A stretch of 43,076 nt of DNA from Streptococcus mitis (GCF_009496285.1 NZ_WIJK01000020.1:1-43076), one strand, 5' to 3'. Shown: positions 7,658 to 15,333, counted from the first letter of the stretch. A program made the numbers and translations. Notes: generated from the sequence alone by a model not told the origin.

Positions 7658-8224
7658 ATGCTTATATTAGAATTGTACCAAAATGATTTTTCTAAAGATT
7701 TAGTCGTGTTTGACTCTTTAGAAGATGGACGAGCTTTTGTAGCTCAAATTCCTGGATATACTTTAGAAACAGAAGATGGGTTTGAGGTGGAGTATGTGAA
7801 CCCAAAACACTTGCCGGATTATATGGAAATTGTCTATAAGGGAAATATTGTGCCCTTTTCTAAGTTTATGTTCAACTCTGAGGAAAATGTGGACATTATT
7901 TGGAAAGAAATTTCAAATCTGTCCGTTAGAAACGATACAGTGATCCAAGGATTTTCAAAAATCGATGCCTATATCGTTAATAACGATGAAGTGAAAGCCT
8001 ATGTAGAAGTTAGAGAAGCAAATTATCACAAGGCAAAGGACTTTTTAGATCACAACGGATATGAAGTCGATAGAAGCTTTTTCGGAAGTGAAGACGGTGA
8101 AGCGATTGTCTACAGAAAAAGAGGCGCCGAAGATTGGCACTTTTTGTGTCACCTTGATCCTTCTTTTTTAGAGATTGAAGATGTAGAAAGATATGTGAAA
8201 GAAGCCATGGAAGATATGCAATAG
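7658..8224 (+). CDS. Hypothetical protein
   Basis: 188 aa, with AAAGGA upstream of the ATG at 7658. The protein is soluble and acidic, with a first half rich in beta-type sequence (residues about 1-75) and a second half of mixed alpha/beta sequence ending in an acidic helix. There is no signal peptide, membrane helix or recognised catalytic motif. It lies 67 nt after the ADP-ribosylglycohydrolase gene and may share its transcript. The size and composition fit immunity-type accessory proteins, but this is only a resemblance. Confidence 0.7.
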   Translation: MLILELYQNDFSKDLVVFDSLEDGRAFVAQIPGYTLETEDGFEVEYVNPKHLPDYMEIVYKGNIVPFSKFMFNSEENVDIIWKEISNLSVRNDTVIQGFSKIDAYIVNNDEVKAYVEVREANYHKAKDFLDHNGYEVDRSFFGSEDGEAIVYRKRGAEDWHFLCHLDPSFLEIEDVERYVKEAMEDMQ

Positions 8225-8339
8225 TTACTAAAAGTTCGTTTTGAATGTGTAGGATTGCTAGTTAAAGCGATTTGATATAGTTTTCAAAATAATCAATAAA
8301 AAATGTAGTATTTTAGCAAATATAATATGGAGGTTTAAG

Positions 8340-10130
8340 ATGCCAACTACAATAGAAGTTAATAAGCAGAGTGTTGAAGCACTACTTGGTAGTGGAAGAA
8401 CAAAACCATTTGTTATTCCAGAATATCAGCGTCCTTATGCTTGGACCGATGAACAGGTTGAAACACTGTTTGAAGATTTATGGGAATTTACCGTCAGTAA
8501 TGGGGGTACTGAACGCGAAGGTTCGTATTTTCTTGGAAGCATCGTTTCGTATGAAAATGATAATGGTGAACAGGAAATTATTGATGGTCAGCAACGTATT
8601 ACCTCTCTGTTTTTATTGTTAAGAGCGATTTACACAAAGCTATTTAATTCTCCATTATCAGAACGAACTCCAGAAGCAAACAATTTTATTGGTAAGATTG
8701 AACCTTCAATCTGGCGAACTAATAAACTGACTGGAACAGTTGATTATAAGACTACTCTTCTAACATCACGTGTTGTTAATAATGAAGGTAATGAAATTCT
8801 TCGTAAAATTCTCGAAACTGGAAGAGCAAATAAAGATTCTAAAGATAATTATTCTAGAAATTATATTCATTTTCAGGAGTTACTTGATAAACATTCAAGT
8901 GAGAATCCCTTAATGATTTATCAGTTCATTTATTCCCTATTAAATCAAGCTATTCTTTTACCAATAACTGCCGATACCCAAGATACAGCATTGACTATTT
9001 TCTCTACTTTAAATGACAGAGGTTTACCGCTATCTGATGCTGATATATTTAAAGCTAAGATTTATAACCATCTTGAGGGAAAAGATAAGGAAACATTTAT
9101 TGAACGCTGGAAAGAGCTTGATGAACAAGCTACAGCAGCTAACGAAAGTATCCAACAATTATTTTATTACTATATGTTCTATCTTAGGGCTTTGGAAAAA
9201 GATACTAAAAGTACTACACCTGGTGTCAGAAAATACTATTCGAGTAACAAATTTGAACGCCTTTATCAATCTGAATTATTAGATAATTTATTCGTAATGA
9301 TCGAATTATGGAAAGTAATTAATAAAGGTGAAGTGCTGGAAGATGAGAGTTGGTCATCAAATATAAAGATAAAACAAACATTAGATACACTTACTTCATA
9401 TCCTAATGAGTTCTGGAAATATCCGGTGATTATATATTATATTTGTTATCGTAAGGATAAAAACTTTGAGGATAAATTTGCAAGATTCTTAAATAAATTA
9501 CTCGCTGAACTAATGACAAAATACATTCTTATTCCAACTATCAATGCTGTTAAGGGTGATATTTTGAAATTAAATTCAGCAATTGTTGTATCAGATATTC
9601 CTAAATTTGATTTCAAAGAACTAGACCAAGCTCAACTTGAAGCAGGAATCCAAAATCCTCACCGTAATGTGGTGAGAATGTTGCTTAAAACACTTGCTTA
9701 TAAACATCAGGATTCATTATTACCAAGTAAATGGGAAATCGAGCATATCTTCCCTCAAAAATGGCAAACTAACTATTTTATCGATGAATCAGATCATAAA
9801 ATCCGAGAGAAAATCGAGCATATAGGCAATAAATTACCATTTGAAAAGAAGTTAAATATTATAGCAGGAAATGGTTACTTTGCTAAAAAGAAAAAAGAAT
9901 ATGCAGCTTCTAAGATCGAAATCACAAAATTTATGGGACTTTCTGAAATTCAAGAGTGGAATTTAGAATCAATTTCGAAAAGAGATATCAGGATTTCAGA
10001 TTCTATTATTGCAATTCTTAAAAAATGGAACAAAGAGTATTCGGTTATTACAAAAGAAATTGTTTCCAATAAACCTTCAGATGAGGATTTAGCTCGTATT
10101 GCTGAATTTAAGGAAAAAGGATGGATTTAA
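8340..10130 (+). CDS. GmrSD-type restriction protein (DUF262 + DUF1524)
   Basis: 596 aa, with GGAGG 7 nt before the ATG. The N-terminal DUF262 shows VIPEYQRPYAW (Q30-R31-P32) and IIDGQQRITSL (D82-G83-Q84-Q85-R86), the ParB-like nucleotide-binding and hydrolysis motifs. The C-terminal DUF1524 carries the HNH-like nuclease motif WEIEHIFPQ (H469) and HIGNKLP (N497). GmrSD-family enzymes cut DNA with modified bases (glucosylated hydroxymethylcytosine for GmrSD) in a nucleotide-dependent way, and the related SspE acts with phosphorothioation. Both modules are here on one chain with motifs intact. Which modification it recognises cannot be read. It appears to be monocistronic; a TATAAT at 8316-8321 may be its promoter. 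Confidence 0.9.
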   Translation: MPTTIEVNKQSVEALLGSGRTKPFVIPEYQRPYAWTDEQVETLFEDLWEFTVSNGGTEREGSYFLGSIVSYENDNGEQEIIDGQQRITSLFLLLRAIYTKLFNSPLSERTPEANNFIGKIEPSIWRTNKLTGTVDYKTTLLTSRVVNNEGNEILRKILETGRANKDSKDNYSRNYIHFQELLDKHSSENPLMIYQFIYSLLNQAILLPITADTQDTALTIFSTLNDRGLPLSDADIFKAKIYNHLEGKDKETFIERWKELDEQATAANESIQQLFYYYMFYLRALEKDTKSTTPGVRKYYSSNKFERLYQSELLDNLFVMIELWKVINKGEVLEDESWSSNIKIKQTLDTLTSYPNEFWKYPVIIYYICYRKDKNFEDKFARFLNKLLAELMTKYILIPTINAVKGDILKLNSAIVVSDIPKFDFKELDQAQLEAGIQNPHRNVVRMLLKTLAYKHQDSLLPSKWEIEHIFPQKWQTNYFIDESDHKIREKIEHIGNKLPFEKKLNIIAGNGYFAKKKKEYAASKIEITKFMGLSEIQEWNLESISKRDIRISDSIIAILKKWNKEYSVITKEIVSNKPSDEDLARIAEFKEKGWI

Positions 10131-10151
10131 CGGTAAATCAATAACAAGTAG

Positions 10152-10619
10152 GTGTGCGTTTTTCAAACTACTTTAGATTTTTATAGAGAGAAAGCGTATG
10201 AGATGATTGAAAATAGTGGAGGGAGAGATTTAATGCTAGAGTGGAAATCTAATATTCCAGAAGATGAATATGAAGCTAGTGCAGCTTTTAGTGAAAATAG
10301 TCATTACGAGATTTCTACGATAACTTTAAAGGGAAAGAAACACATGATTAGATTGAAATTTCCCTTCTGTCATTTTTACCAAATCACAGATAGAGACTTA
10401 TTTGATACTCTTCATCAGATTCCTAGTTCGTCAGATCTTGAATCGCCTATTTGTAAGCTAGAGACTAGTAGCCTAATTACAGAAGTGATTCATAGGGCGG
10501 GTGGAGTTTTTGCTGAAGAAGACTTGGTTCATTTTCGTATTTGTGCAAAGAATCTAGTTTTTGACTTAGTTCTCTATAAAAATCAAGAGAGTGATATAAG
10601 GATAGAAGAGGTTGGTTAA
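10152..10619 (+). CDS. Hypothetical protein, start uncertain
   Basis: 155 aa if the GTG at 10152 is used. The stretch DFYREKAYEMIENSGG that follows looks coding, but the GTG comes immediately after a stop codon and has no ribosome site. An ATG at 10233 with GGAGGG 9 nt upstream would give 128 aa. The original start may therefore have been lost. The protein is soluble and acidic with no recognised motif. It ends 2 nt before the next gene, so the two form a pair, perhaps accessory or immunity-type proteins. Confidence 0.6.
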   Translation: MCVFQTTLDFYREKAYEMIENSGGRDLMLEWKSNIPEDEYEASAAFSENSHYEISTITLKGKKHMIRLKFPFCHFYQITDRDLFDTLHQIPSSSDLESPICKLETSSLITEVIHRAGGVFAEEDLVHFRICAKNLVFDLVLYKNQESDIRIEEVG

Positions 10620-10621
10620 AA

Positions 10622-11002
10622 ATGAAGTGGGTTCATATTGGTGAGGAAATAGAGTATGATTGGTATGAATTACGGTATCAACTTTCTCAAGAAAATCATC
10701 TGCAAATTTTTCTTGAGAGCTTAAAGAATCAAAAGTTAAAATACTGTATTGATTTTGGTAAGATTCTTTTCTGCAGATCTATTGATGAGGGGTGGAACCT
10801 GAATTTACTAGAAGAAGATTTACTCAGCGGACCAGAAATTCCCTATTTATCAGATGGGATTTTACTTGAAATGAAAGACACTCACCTTAAAAACAGAGTT
10901 CAAAAGTTTTATCCTGACCCCATCTATCACTACCAAGTACAGGGAATTAATTTTGGGATAGACGTCCTTACAGAGGCTTTTCCGATTATCAAAAAGATCT
11001 AG
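10622..11002 (+). CDS. Hypothetical protein
   Basis: 126 aa, starting 2 nt after the preceding gene, which implies coupled translation (weak GGTTGG-type site upstream). It is acidic and rich in aromatic residues (MKWVHIGEEIEYDWYELRYQ at the N-terminus), with no membrane segment or signal peptide and no family that I recognise. It is the last gene before an inverted repeat and tRNA-Arg, so it lies at the edge of the accessory tract. Confidence 0.65.
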   Translation: MKWVHIGEEIEYDWYELRYQLSQENHLQIFLESLKNQKLKYCIDFGKILFCRSIDEGWNLNLLEEDLLSGPEIPYLSDGILLEMKDTHLKNRVQKFYPDPIYHYQVQGINFGIDVLTEAFPIIKKI

Positions 11003-11045
11003 ACTGAAACCAAGGTAAAAGCAAACCTTTTTCAACAATAAAATT

Positions 11046-11095
11046 GGCTCCATAATATCTTTAGGGAATTTATCCACTAGAAATATTATGGAGCC
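11046..11095. repeat. Long perfect inverted repeat, possible insertion-element remnant
   Basis: Arms GGCTCCATAATAT and ATATTATGGAGCC match over 13 bp around a 24-nt loop that can itself pair (GGGA with TCC). No T-run follows, so it is not a standard terminator. It lies just beyond the 3' end of tRNA-Arg. Confidence 0.6.
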
Positions 11096-11145
11096 TGAAT
11101 CCTTACAGCTTTATCTACAGATTTTGGTAAGTTCTTTATAAAATA

Positions 11146-11217
11146 TCCACCCTGAGGGAATCGAACCCCCATCTCAAGAACCGGAATCTTACGTGATATC
11201 CATTACACTAAGGGTGG
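11146..11217 (-). tRNA. tRNA-Arg (anticodon CCG)
   Basis: The minus-strand cloverleaf has acceptor CCACCCT pairing with AGGGTGG, a D arm with AATGGATA in the loop, anticodon arm TAAGA-TTCCGGT-TCTTG with anticodon CCG (codon CGG), and T arm GGGGG-TTCGATT-CCCTC. The discriminator is A and CCA is not encoded. The accessory tract begins on its 3' side, as is usual for tRNA-targeted integration. Confidence 0.93.
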
Positions 11218-11285
11218 AAACTTTAATTATTATATCAAAAAAGAGAGCTGAACTCAAGTTTTTTCTAAGCTCAGCAAAGGAGAAT

Positions 11286-11315
11286 AAAAAAAGGATTCAG
11301 TATTGAACCGAATCC
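11286..11315 (-). terminator. Intrinsic terminator of mscL
   Basis: On the minus strand GGATTCGGT and ACTGAATCC form a 9-bp stem with one G-U pair, followed by seven T residues. It begins 10 nt past the mscL stop. Confidence 0.85.
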
Positions 11316-11324
11316 TCTATATGA

Positions 11325-11711
11325 TTATTTTTTCTCAAGAAGAGCTTTGATTTCTTGAAGAACTTCCAATTCAGTTGGACCAGCAGGTGCCTCTTCAGCG
11401 ACTTCTTCTTTTTTACGAAGATTTTGAGCTTTTTCCATTGCTTTAATCACAAAGAATAGAACTGTACCAACTACAAGGAAGTTGATAACAGCGCTCAAGA
11501 AGTTACCGTAAGCAACCCCATTCCATGAAAGTTCAGCAATACGTTCGATTTTCGCAGCTTTCAAGGCAGGGTTCAATAGAAGTGGAGTGATGATATCATT
11601 AACAAATGAAGTAACGATAGCACCAAAAGCAGAAGCGATGATCACACCGACAGCAAGGTCTACAACATTACCACGGAGCAAAAATTCTTTAAGATCTTTT
11701 AACATTTTCAT
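11325..11711 (-). CDS. mscL: Large-conductance mechanosensitive channel MscL
   Basis: 128 aa, within the family range of about 120-150. The N-terminal amphipathic helix MLKDLKEFLLRGNVVDLAVG runs into TM1 with its small-residue pore face (GVIIASAFGAIVTSFVNDII). A periplasmic loop, TM2 (about residues 70-92, FLSAVINFLVVGTVLFFVIK) and a charged C-terminal helix bundle (RKKEEVAEEAPAGPTELEVL) follow. MscL is a homopentameric membrane channel that opens under hypo-osmotic stress. AAAGGA precedes the ATG. It is transcribed alone from its own promoter. Confidence 0.96.
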   Translation of the reverse strand: MKMLKDLKEFLLRGNVVDLAVGVIIASAFGAIVTSFVNDIITPLLLNPALKAAKIERIAELSWNGVAYGNFLSAVINFLVVGTVLFFVIKAMEKAQNLRKKEEVAEEAPAGPTELEVLQEIKALLEKK

Positions 11712-11739
11712 AATTTCCTTTCGAAATTTTACAATCTAA

Positions 11740-11768
11740 ATTATAACTTAATCATCTGTTGAATGCAA
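11740..11768 (-). promoter_or_regulatory. Promoter of mscL
   Basis: On the minus strand TTGCAT is followed by 17 nt and TATAAT, with the ATG at 11711 about 29 nt further on. Confidence 0.75.
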
Positions 11769-11777
11769 GAAATATGC

Positions 11778-12212
11778 CTAGTGTTTTTTAAAAACAAAAA
11801 CTTTACTGAAGATGTAATTGAGGACTATGATAGTAACTTGTGCAAAAATAGTCTCAATTGTATTGATAGTATTGAGATTATCACCTACAAACTGACCGAT
11901 AATATGGGGGAAGCTCGTCACAAAAATAAAGGTCAGCAGCAGGTCTAAGAGGAAGGTTATGAATCTTGCGGTCGTAAATTTTATCAGACGCTTGAACCAA
12001 TTTTTTCGTTTCTGTTTAAAAACAATGGTATCGTTGGTGAAAAAAGCAAACAAAATTCCAGTTATATTTCCCAGAGCAGTCGCCCATAATTCTTGTTGGC
12101 AAAAGTAAAAAATAGTGATACGAACAATGATAGAAACAAGGGTAGTTGCAACTCCAAAAAATAAGTAGGAGAGGATTTCATTGTCGAAAAATTTTTTTAT
12201 GTATCTTTTCAT
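11778..12212 (-). CDS. GtrA-like membrane protein
   Basis: 144 aa with four hydrophobic segments: about 15-34 (LFFGVATTLVSIIVRITIFY), 43-60 (ALGNITGILFAFFTNDTI), 82-103 and 118-138. The NDTIVFKQK motif after the second segment is the usual GtrA signature region. GtrA-family proteins are thought to help flip undecaprenyl-linked sugars, or otherwise to support cell-surface polysaccharide synthesis. It is probably monocistronic. The -10 box TATACT ends 6 nt before the ATG and no ribosome site is present, so the mRNA should be leaderless. The promoter is arranged back to back with that of queT. Confidence 0.9.
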   Translation of the reverse strand: MKRYIKKFFDNEILSYLFFGVATTLVSIIVRITIFYFCQQELWATALGNITGILFAFFTNDTIVFKQKRKNWFKRLIKFTTARFITFLLDLLLTFIFVTSFPHIIGQFVGDNLNTINTIETIFAQVTIIVLNYIFSKVFVFKKH

Positions 12213-12218
12213 AAAAAC

Positions 12219-12251
12219 AGTATAGCATAAAGGACATAAATGTGCTATACT
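12219..12251. promoter_or_regulatory. Divergent, mutually overlapping extended -10 promoters of gtrA and queT
   Basis: AGTATAGCA (12219-12227) and TGCTATACT (12243-12251) are perfect 9-bp inverted copies. Each is an extended -10 box, one reading left to gtrA and one right to queT. Each promoter's -35 position falls on the other's -10, so RNA polymerase should occupy only one at a time. Confidence 0.75.
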
Positions 12252-12273
12252 TGTAAGGTTGGCTTGCTCAACC

Positions 12274-12332
12274 CTTGGTGCTTAGCTTCTTTCACCAAGC
12301 ATATTTTACGCGGGTTAATCGCTAAAGGAGAA
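12274..12332 (+). promoter_or_regulatory. preQ1-II riboswitch
   Basis: The leader matches the streptococcal preQ1-II (COG4708) motif. It has a CTTGGTG/CACCAAG hairpin with loop CTTAGCTTCTTT, then GCATATTTTACGCG and a short TTAATCGC segment that leads into the AAAGGAG ribosome site. Known mechanism: preQ1 binding closes a pseudoknot that sequesters the ribosome site, so translation of queT falls when the queuosine precursor is plentiful. Confidence 0.93.
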
Positions 12333-12335
12333 AAC

Positions 12336-12845
12336 ATGAAAAAACTAACTATCCGTGATATGGCAGATATTGCCATTGTCGTAGCTATTTATGTGGTTTT
12401 GACAATCACACCACCCCTTAATGCCATCAGTTACGGTGCTTATCAGTTCCGTATTTCTGAAATGATGAACTTCCTAGCCTTTTACAATCCTAAGTATATC
12501 ATCGGTGTTACTCTTGGATGTATGATTGCTAATTTCTTCAGTTTTGGAATTATTGATGTCGCTGTTGGAGGCGGTTCTACACTGGTATTCCTTAGCCTGG
12601 GAGTATGGTTGTTCAGCAAATACAGCAAAGACTATCTTTTTAATGGATTGATTCGAAAAGATCATTTCTTCTTTTCAATTCTATTTTCAATTTCAATGAT
12701 TACCATTGCTGCTGAATTGAATATCGTAGCAGAAGCACCTTTCTTCTTAACTTGGTTTACAACTGCTATCGGAGAATTCGCTTCCTTGATTGTTGGTGCT
12801 ATTCTTATTGGAAAAATCGGTAAACGTCTTGATTTGACTCGATAA
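12336..12845 (+). CDS. queT: Queuosine precursor ECF transporter substrate-binding subunit QueT
   Basis: 169 aa. The ATG at 12336 is 5 nt after AAAGGAG; the frame is open further upstream but that part is the riboswitch. The protein is hydrophobic with about five to six membrane segments and the conserved ISEMMNFLAFYNPKYIIGVT region near residues 45-65, typical of QueT/COG4708 S-components. It works with the shared ECF module (EcfA/A'/T), which is not in this window, to import preQ1 or preQ0. The preQ1-II riboswitch directly upstream confirms the substrate class. Confidence 0.95.
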   Translation: MKKLTIRDMADIAIVVAIYVVLTITPPLNAISYGAYQFRISEMMNFLAFYNPKYIIGVTLGCMIANFFSFGIIDVAVGGGSTLVFLSLGVWLFSKYSKDYLFNGLIRKDHFFFSILFSISMITIAAELNIVAEAPFFLTWFTTAIGEFASLIVGAILIGKIGKRLDLTR

Positions 12846-12869
12846 TGAAATCACATCAAGTATTCATGA

Positions 12870-12897
12870 AAAGGTCTGAACTTTGTTCAGTCTTTTT
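12870..12897 (+). terminator. Probable terminator of queT
   Basis: An imperfect hairpin around CTGAAC/GTTCAG is followed by TCTTTTTC, 25 nt after the queT stop. Confidence 0.65.
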
Positions 12898-12929
12898 CTT
12901 TGTCTATAAACCTAGAAGCACAACAAAAG

Positions 12930-12938
12930 TGGTATAAT
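12930..12938 (+). promoter_or_regulatory. Extended -10 promoter for the 12963 gene
   Basis: TGGTATAAT lies about 25 nt before the ATG and downstream of the longer in-frame start at 12900, which rules that start out. Confidence 0.7.
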
Positions 12939-12962
12939 AAAGAAAAAAGGAATTATTTTAAT

Positions 12963-13379
12963 ATGTATAGTTATCGTATTTCAGATTTTGAAATCCTTTG
13001 GGAAAATCAGGTCATTAGATTTTTGTTAATTTTTTTAGCACTATTTTATTTCTATCTTTTTTTCCAAAGAGTTAAGACATCCTTAAAAAGTGGTGGGAGT
13101 ATGTTGGATCCTTTTCATATTGCAAAGGGAAGATTATACATTCACACGATTATTCTTTTTAGAAAAAGGATTGTTCCTCTAGCTGAAATTAGACAGATTG
13201 ATATTGATTACATTCGAGGGAGAAGAATGAATGGGGACAGGTATCATCTGTATTTTACAAGGAAAGATGGAAAATCTTTTACTTTTCATTTTGGGAAAAG
13301 CAAAAGAAACGAGGAGTTAGTGAAAAATCTTGCCAATGTGGCCAAGAAGTGCCATATTAAAATCTATTATTATTATTAA
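12963..13379 (+). CDS. Small membrane protein with PH-like cytoplasmic domain (unknown function)
   Basis: 138 aa from the ATG at 12963, preceded by AAAGGA. The promoter lies inside the longer open frame, which fixes this start. One membrane helix (about residues 17-36, FLLIFLALFYFYLFFQ) is followed by roughly 95 residues of strand-rich sequence (LYIHTIILFRKRIVPLAEIR, YHLYFTRKDGKSFTFHFG) resembling bacterial PH-like domains such as those of YdbS/YyaB-type proteins. It is basic. No partner or pathway is evident from the neighbours. Confidence 0.7.
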   Translation: MYSYRISDFEILWENQVIRFLLIFLALFYFYLFFQRVKTSLKSGGSMLDPFHIAKGRLYIHTIILFRKRIVPLAEIRQIDIDYIRGRRMNGDRYHLYFTRKDGKSFTFHFGKSKRNEELVKNLANVAKKCHIKIYYYY

Positions 13380-13445
13380 GAGTCGATTGCTAAAATTGAA
13401 TTGTTGTCACTTGTGACAGTTGTCAAAGCTAGGAGAGTAGCTAAT

Positions 13446-14075
13446 ATGAATCAACTACAAGTAATAAGAGAAGATAAACAACTAAGAATTTTATTGATGC
13501 AAGAATGCGATATTCTCTTTTATGACCAGTTGAAAGAGGTTGAATTTTCTCAGAACAATGAAGTTTATTCTCTTTCGCCCATAGCCTTTGCTAAAGACGG
13601 TAGTGGGGGAGAATATGTAATTCTTGAGGATGAGAGTATCGGCTTTATAGGGAGTGAAGGCCAAGTTGGGAGAGTGGCAGAAAGCCTTGATGACCTGCTT
13701 ACCTTCTTACTTCATGCTGGTTCTATCTCAGACTTTTCCTGTCGTTTGCTCTATCAAAACAAGCATTTGTTGGAAAAATTCAGTCAGGGATTTATCGACA
13801 AAGCACGAGAAAATTATCAGTCAAAAGGTGAAGATTGGGATAAAGTGAGAACTGGACTTGCACAAGAGTTGGGACTTGAATTTGATCCAGAAAAACTGCA
13901 AGAGTTAGCCTTAAAATTTTATCAATCAGCCATAAGAACCCCGCTTTTCACTTGTAAATATGGTCATAGTGAGAATGAATATCTCTGCGATTCTGTTTTG
14001 TCAGATATTGTGGGCTTGTGGGTTTCAGAGCTTGTTGGAATGACTAGGGAAGAAATTATGAACTTTGGCAACTAA
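13446..14075 (+). CDS. Hypothetical protein, weak SUKH (SMI1/KNR4)-like character
   Basis: 209 aa from the ATG at 13446, with AGGAGAG upstream; an alternative start in frame at 13401 lacks this site. The segment YVILEDESIGFIGSEGQVGR followed by ESLDDLLTFLL looks like the central strands and helix of SUKH-fold proteins, many of which are immunity proteins, but the match is weak. It is soluble and acidic. The second half is helical (KARENYQSKGEDWDKVRTGL). It probably shares a transcript with the preceding gene, 66 nt away. Confidence 0.65.
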   Translation: MNQLQVIREDKQLRILLMQECDILFYDQLKEVEFSQNNEVYSLSPIAFAKDGSGGEYVILEDESIGFIGSEGQVGRVAESLDDLLTFLLHAGSISDFSCRLLYQNKHLLEKFSQGFIDKARENYQSKGEDWDKVRTGLAQELGLEFDPEKLQELALKFYQSAIRTPLFTCKYGHSENEYLCDSVLSDIVGLWVSELVGMTREEIMNFGN

Positions 14076-14196
14076 TAACTAGATGGTAATGATTTTTTGC
14101 TGTAGCTTGGGTAAGGATTTCTAAAAAAGATGATGGAAAAATAAGGTCTGAAATTAATTAAAAATAGAAAAAACTTTATTTCCTTAAGGTTTTTTA

Positions 14197-14205
14197 TGTT
14201 ATAAT
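14197..14205 (+). promoter_or_regulatory. Extended -10 promoter of first FNT gene
   Basis: TGTTATAAT lies 28 nt before the ATG. The same box, ribosome site (TTTTAGGAGTTTAT) and spacing recur before the second copy at 15334. Confidence 0.75.
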
Positions 14206-14233
14206 AGTAACAGAAAAATTTTTAGGAGTTTAT

Positions 14234-15031
14234 ATGAGTTCTTCAGAATTTATTTCAAAGATTGATTATTATTGTCATAAGAAAGAAAGTCTATTTGACA
14301 AAAGTAAGTTCAAATATGCCATTCGTTCCATGTTAGCAGGTGCTTTTTTAACCTTTAGTACAGCCGCTGGGGCTATCGGTGCTGATCTACTAAATAGCAT
14401 CGTTCCTAGTGCTGGCTATTTTCTTTTTCCCTTTGTGTTTGCTTGGGGACTGGTTTACATTGTATTTTTAAATGCTGAATTGGTCACATCAAACATGATG
14501 TACCTGACAGCTGGAACATTCTTGAAGAAGATTGATTGGAAGAAAGCCTTTATTATCTTAGTCTATTGTGCCTTTTTCAACTTAGTTGGAGCTATCTTAG
14601 CAGGTTGGTGCTTTGCTAATTCATCTGCATTTTCACATCTAACACACGACAGTTATCTAGCAAAGATTGTTGCTAAGAAGTTAGCACGACCTAGTGATTT
14701 GGTATTGTTGGAGGGGATTTTGGCAAATATGTTCGTAAATATTGCCATTCTATCATCTGTTTTGGTTAAAGATAGCAGTGCTAAGCTATGGATTATCTTA
14801 TCAGCTATTTCTATGTTTGTTTTCTTATCTAACGAGCATATTGCAGCCAACTTTTCGTCTTTTAGTATTATTAAATTCAGCATTGTTTCTGACCAAATTG
14901 CTAACTTTGATATTCCAAATATCCTACGCCATTGGGGAGTTACCTTTATCGCTAACTTGATTGGTGGAGGATTCCTGATAGGCTTACCATACGCTTTTTT
15001 AAATAAAAACGAAGAAACTTACGTTGATTAG
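14234..15031 (+). CDS. Formate/nitrite transporter (FNT) family protein, copy 1
   Basis: 265 aa with six membrane segments. FNT landmarks are AGAFLTFSTAAGAIGADL near residues 36-53, NAELVTSNMMYLTAG near 80-94 and SNEHIAANFSSF, where H202 is the central pore histidine. FNT channels form pentamers that move small monovalent anions (formate, nitrite, hydrosulfide, lactate) with protons. Substrate cannot be told from sequence here. The next FNT gene is a gap-free paralogue of equal length with about 70% identity. This copy has its own promoter and terminator. Confidence 0.93.
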   Translation: MSSSEFISKIDYYCHKKESLFDKSKFKYAIRSMLAGAFLTFSTAAGAIGADLLNSIVPSAGYFLFPFVFAWGLVYIVFLNAELVTSNMMYLTAGTFLKKIDWKKAFIILVYCAFFNLVGAILAGWCFANSSAFSHLTHDSYLAKIVAKKLARPSDLVLLEGILANMFVNIAILSSVLVKDSSAKLWIILSAISMFVFLSNEHIAANFSSFSIIKFSIVSDQIANFDIPNILRHWGVTFIANLIGGGFLIGLPYAFLNKNEETYVD

Positions 15032-15065
15032 ACCTGAGTATTTTATATTGGTGTAATAGAAGAAG

Positions 15066-15091
15066 AGAGAATCATTGCGATTCTCTTTTTG
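15066..15091 (+). terminator. Intrinsic terminator of FNT copy 1
   Basis: AGAGAATC and GATTCTCT form an 8-bp stem with an ATTGC loop, followed by a T-run. The rest of the 15032-15371 gap is AT-rich and holds only the promoter of copy 2. Confidence 0.85.
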
Positions 15092-15333
15092 TTTAGAATT
15101 AACTGCAGTCATTACTGGCTGATAACTTTAATCTAATCTTTATTTCAGAAATTTATTATTGCTCCAATCGGTAAAATATATTAAATAATTTAGTATAGAA
15201 AATATAAACCTAACTAAAATAATAATTATAAATTAATAAAATAAATGTATAGAATAAGGATGGAAAGGATTTCTAAAATTAGTAAAAATATAAAGTTTAG
15301 TCTTAAGAAAGCCTTCCCATAATTTCGATTTTA

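Noticed and set aside
12240..12335. N-terminal extension of QueT
   Set aside because: The segment is the promoter end and preQ1-II riboswitch; the ribosome site is directly before 12336.
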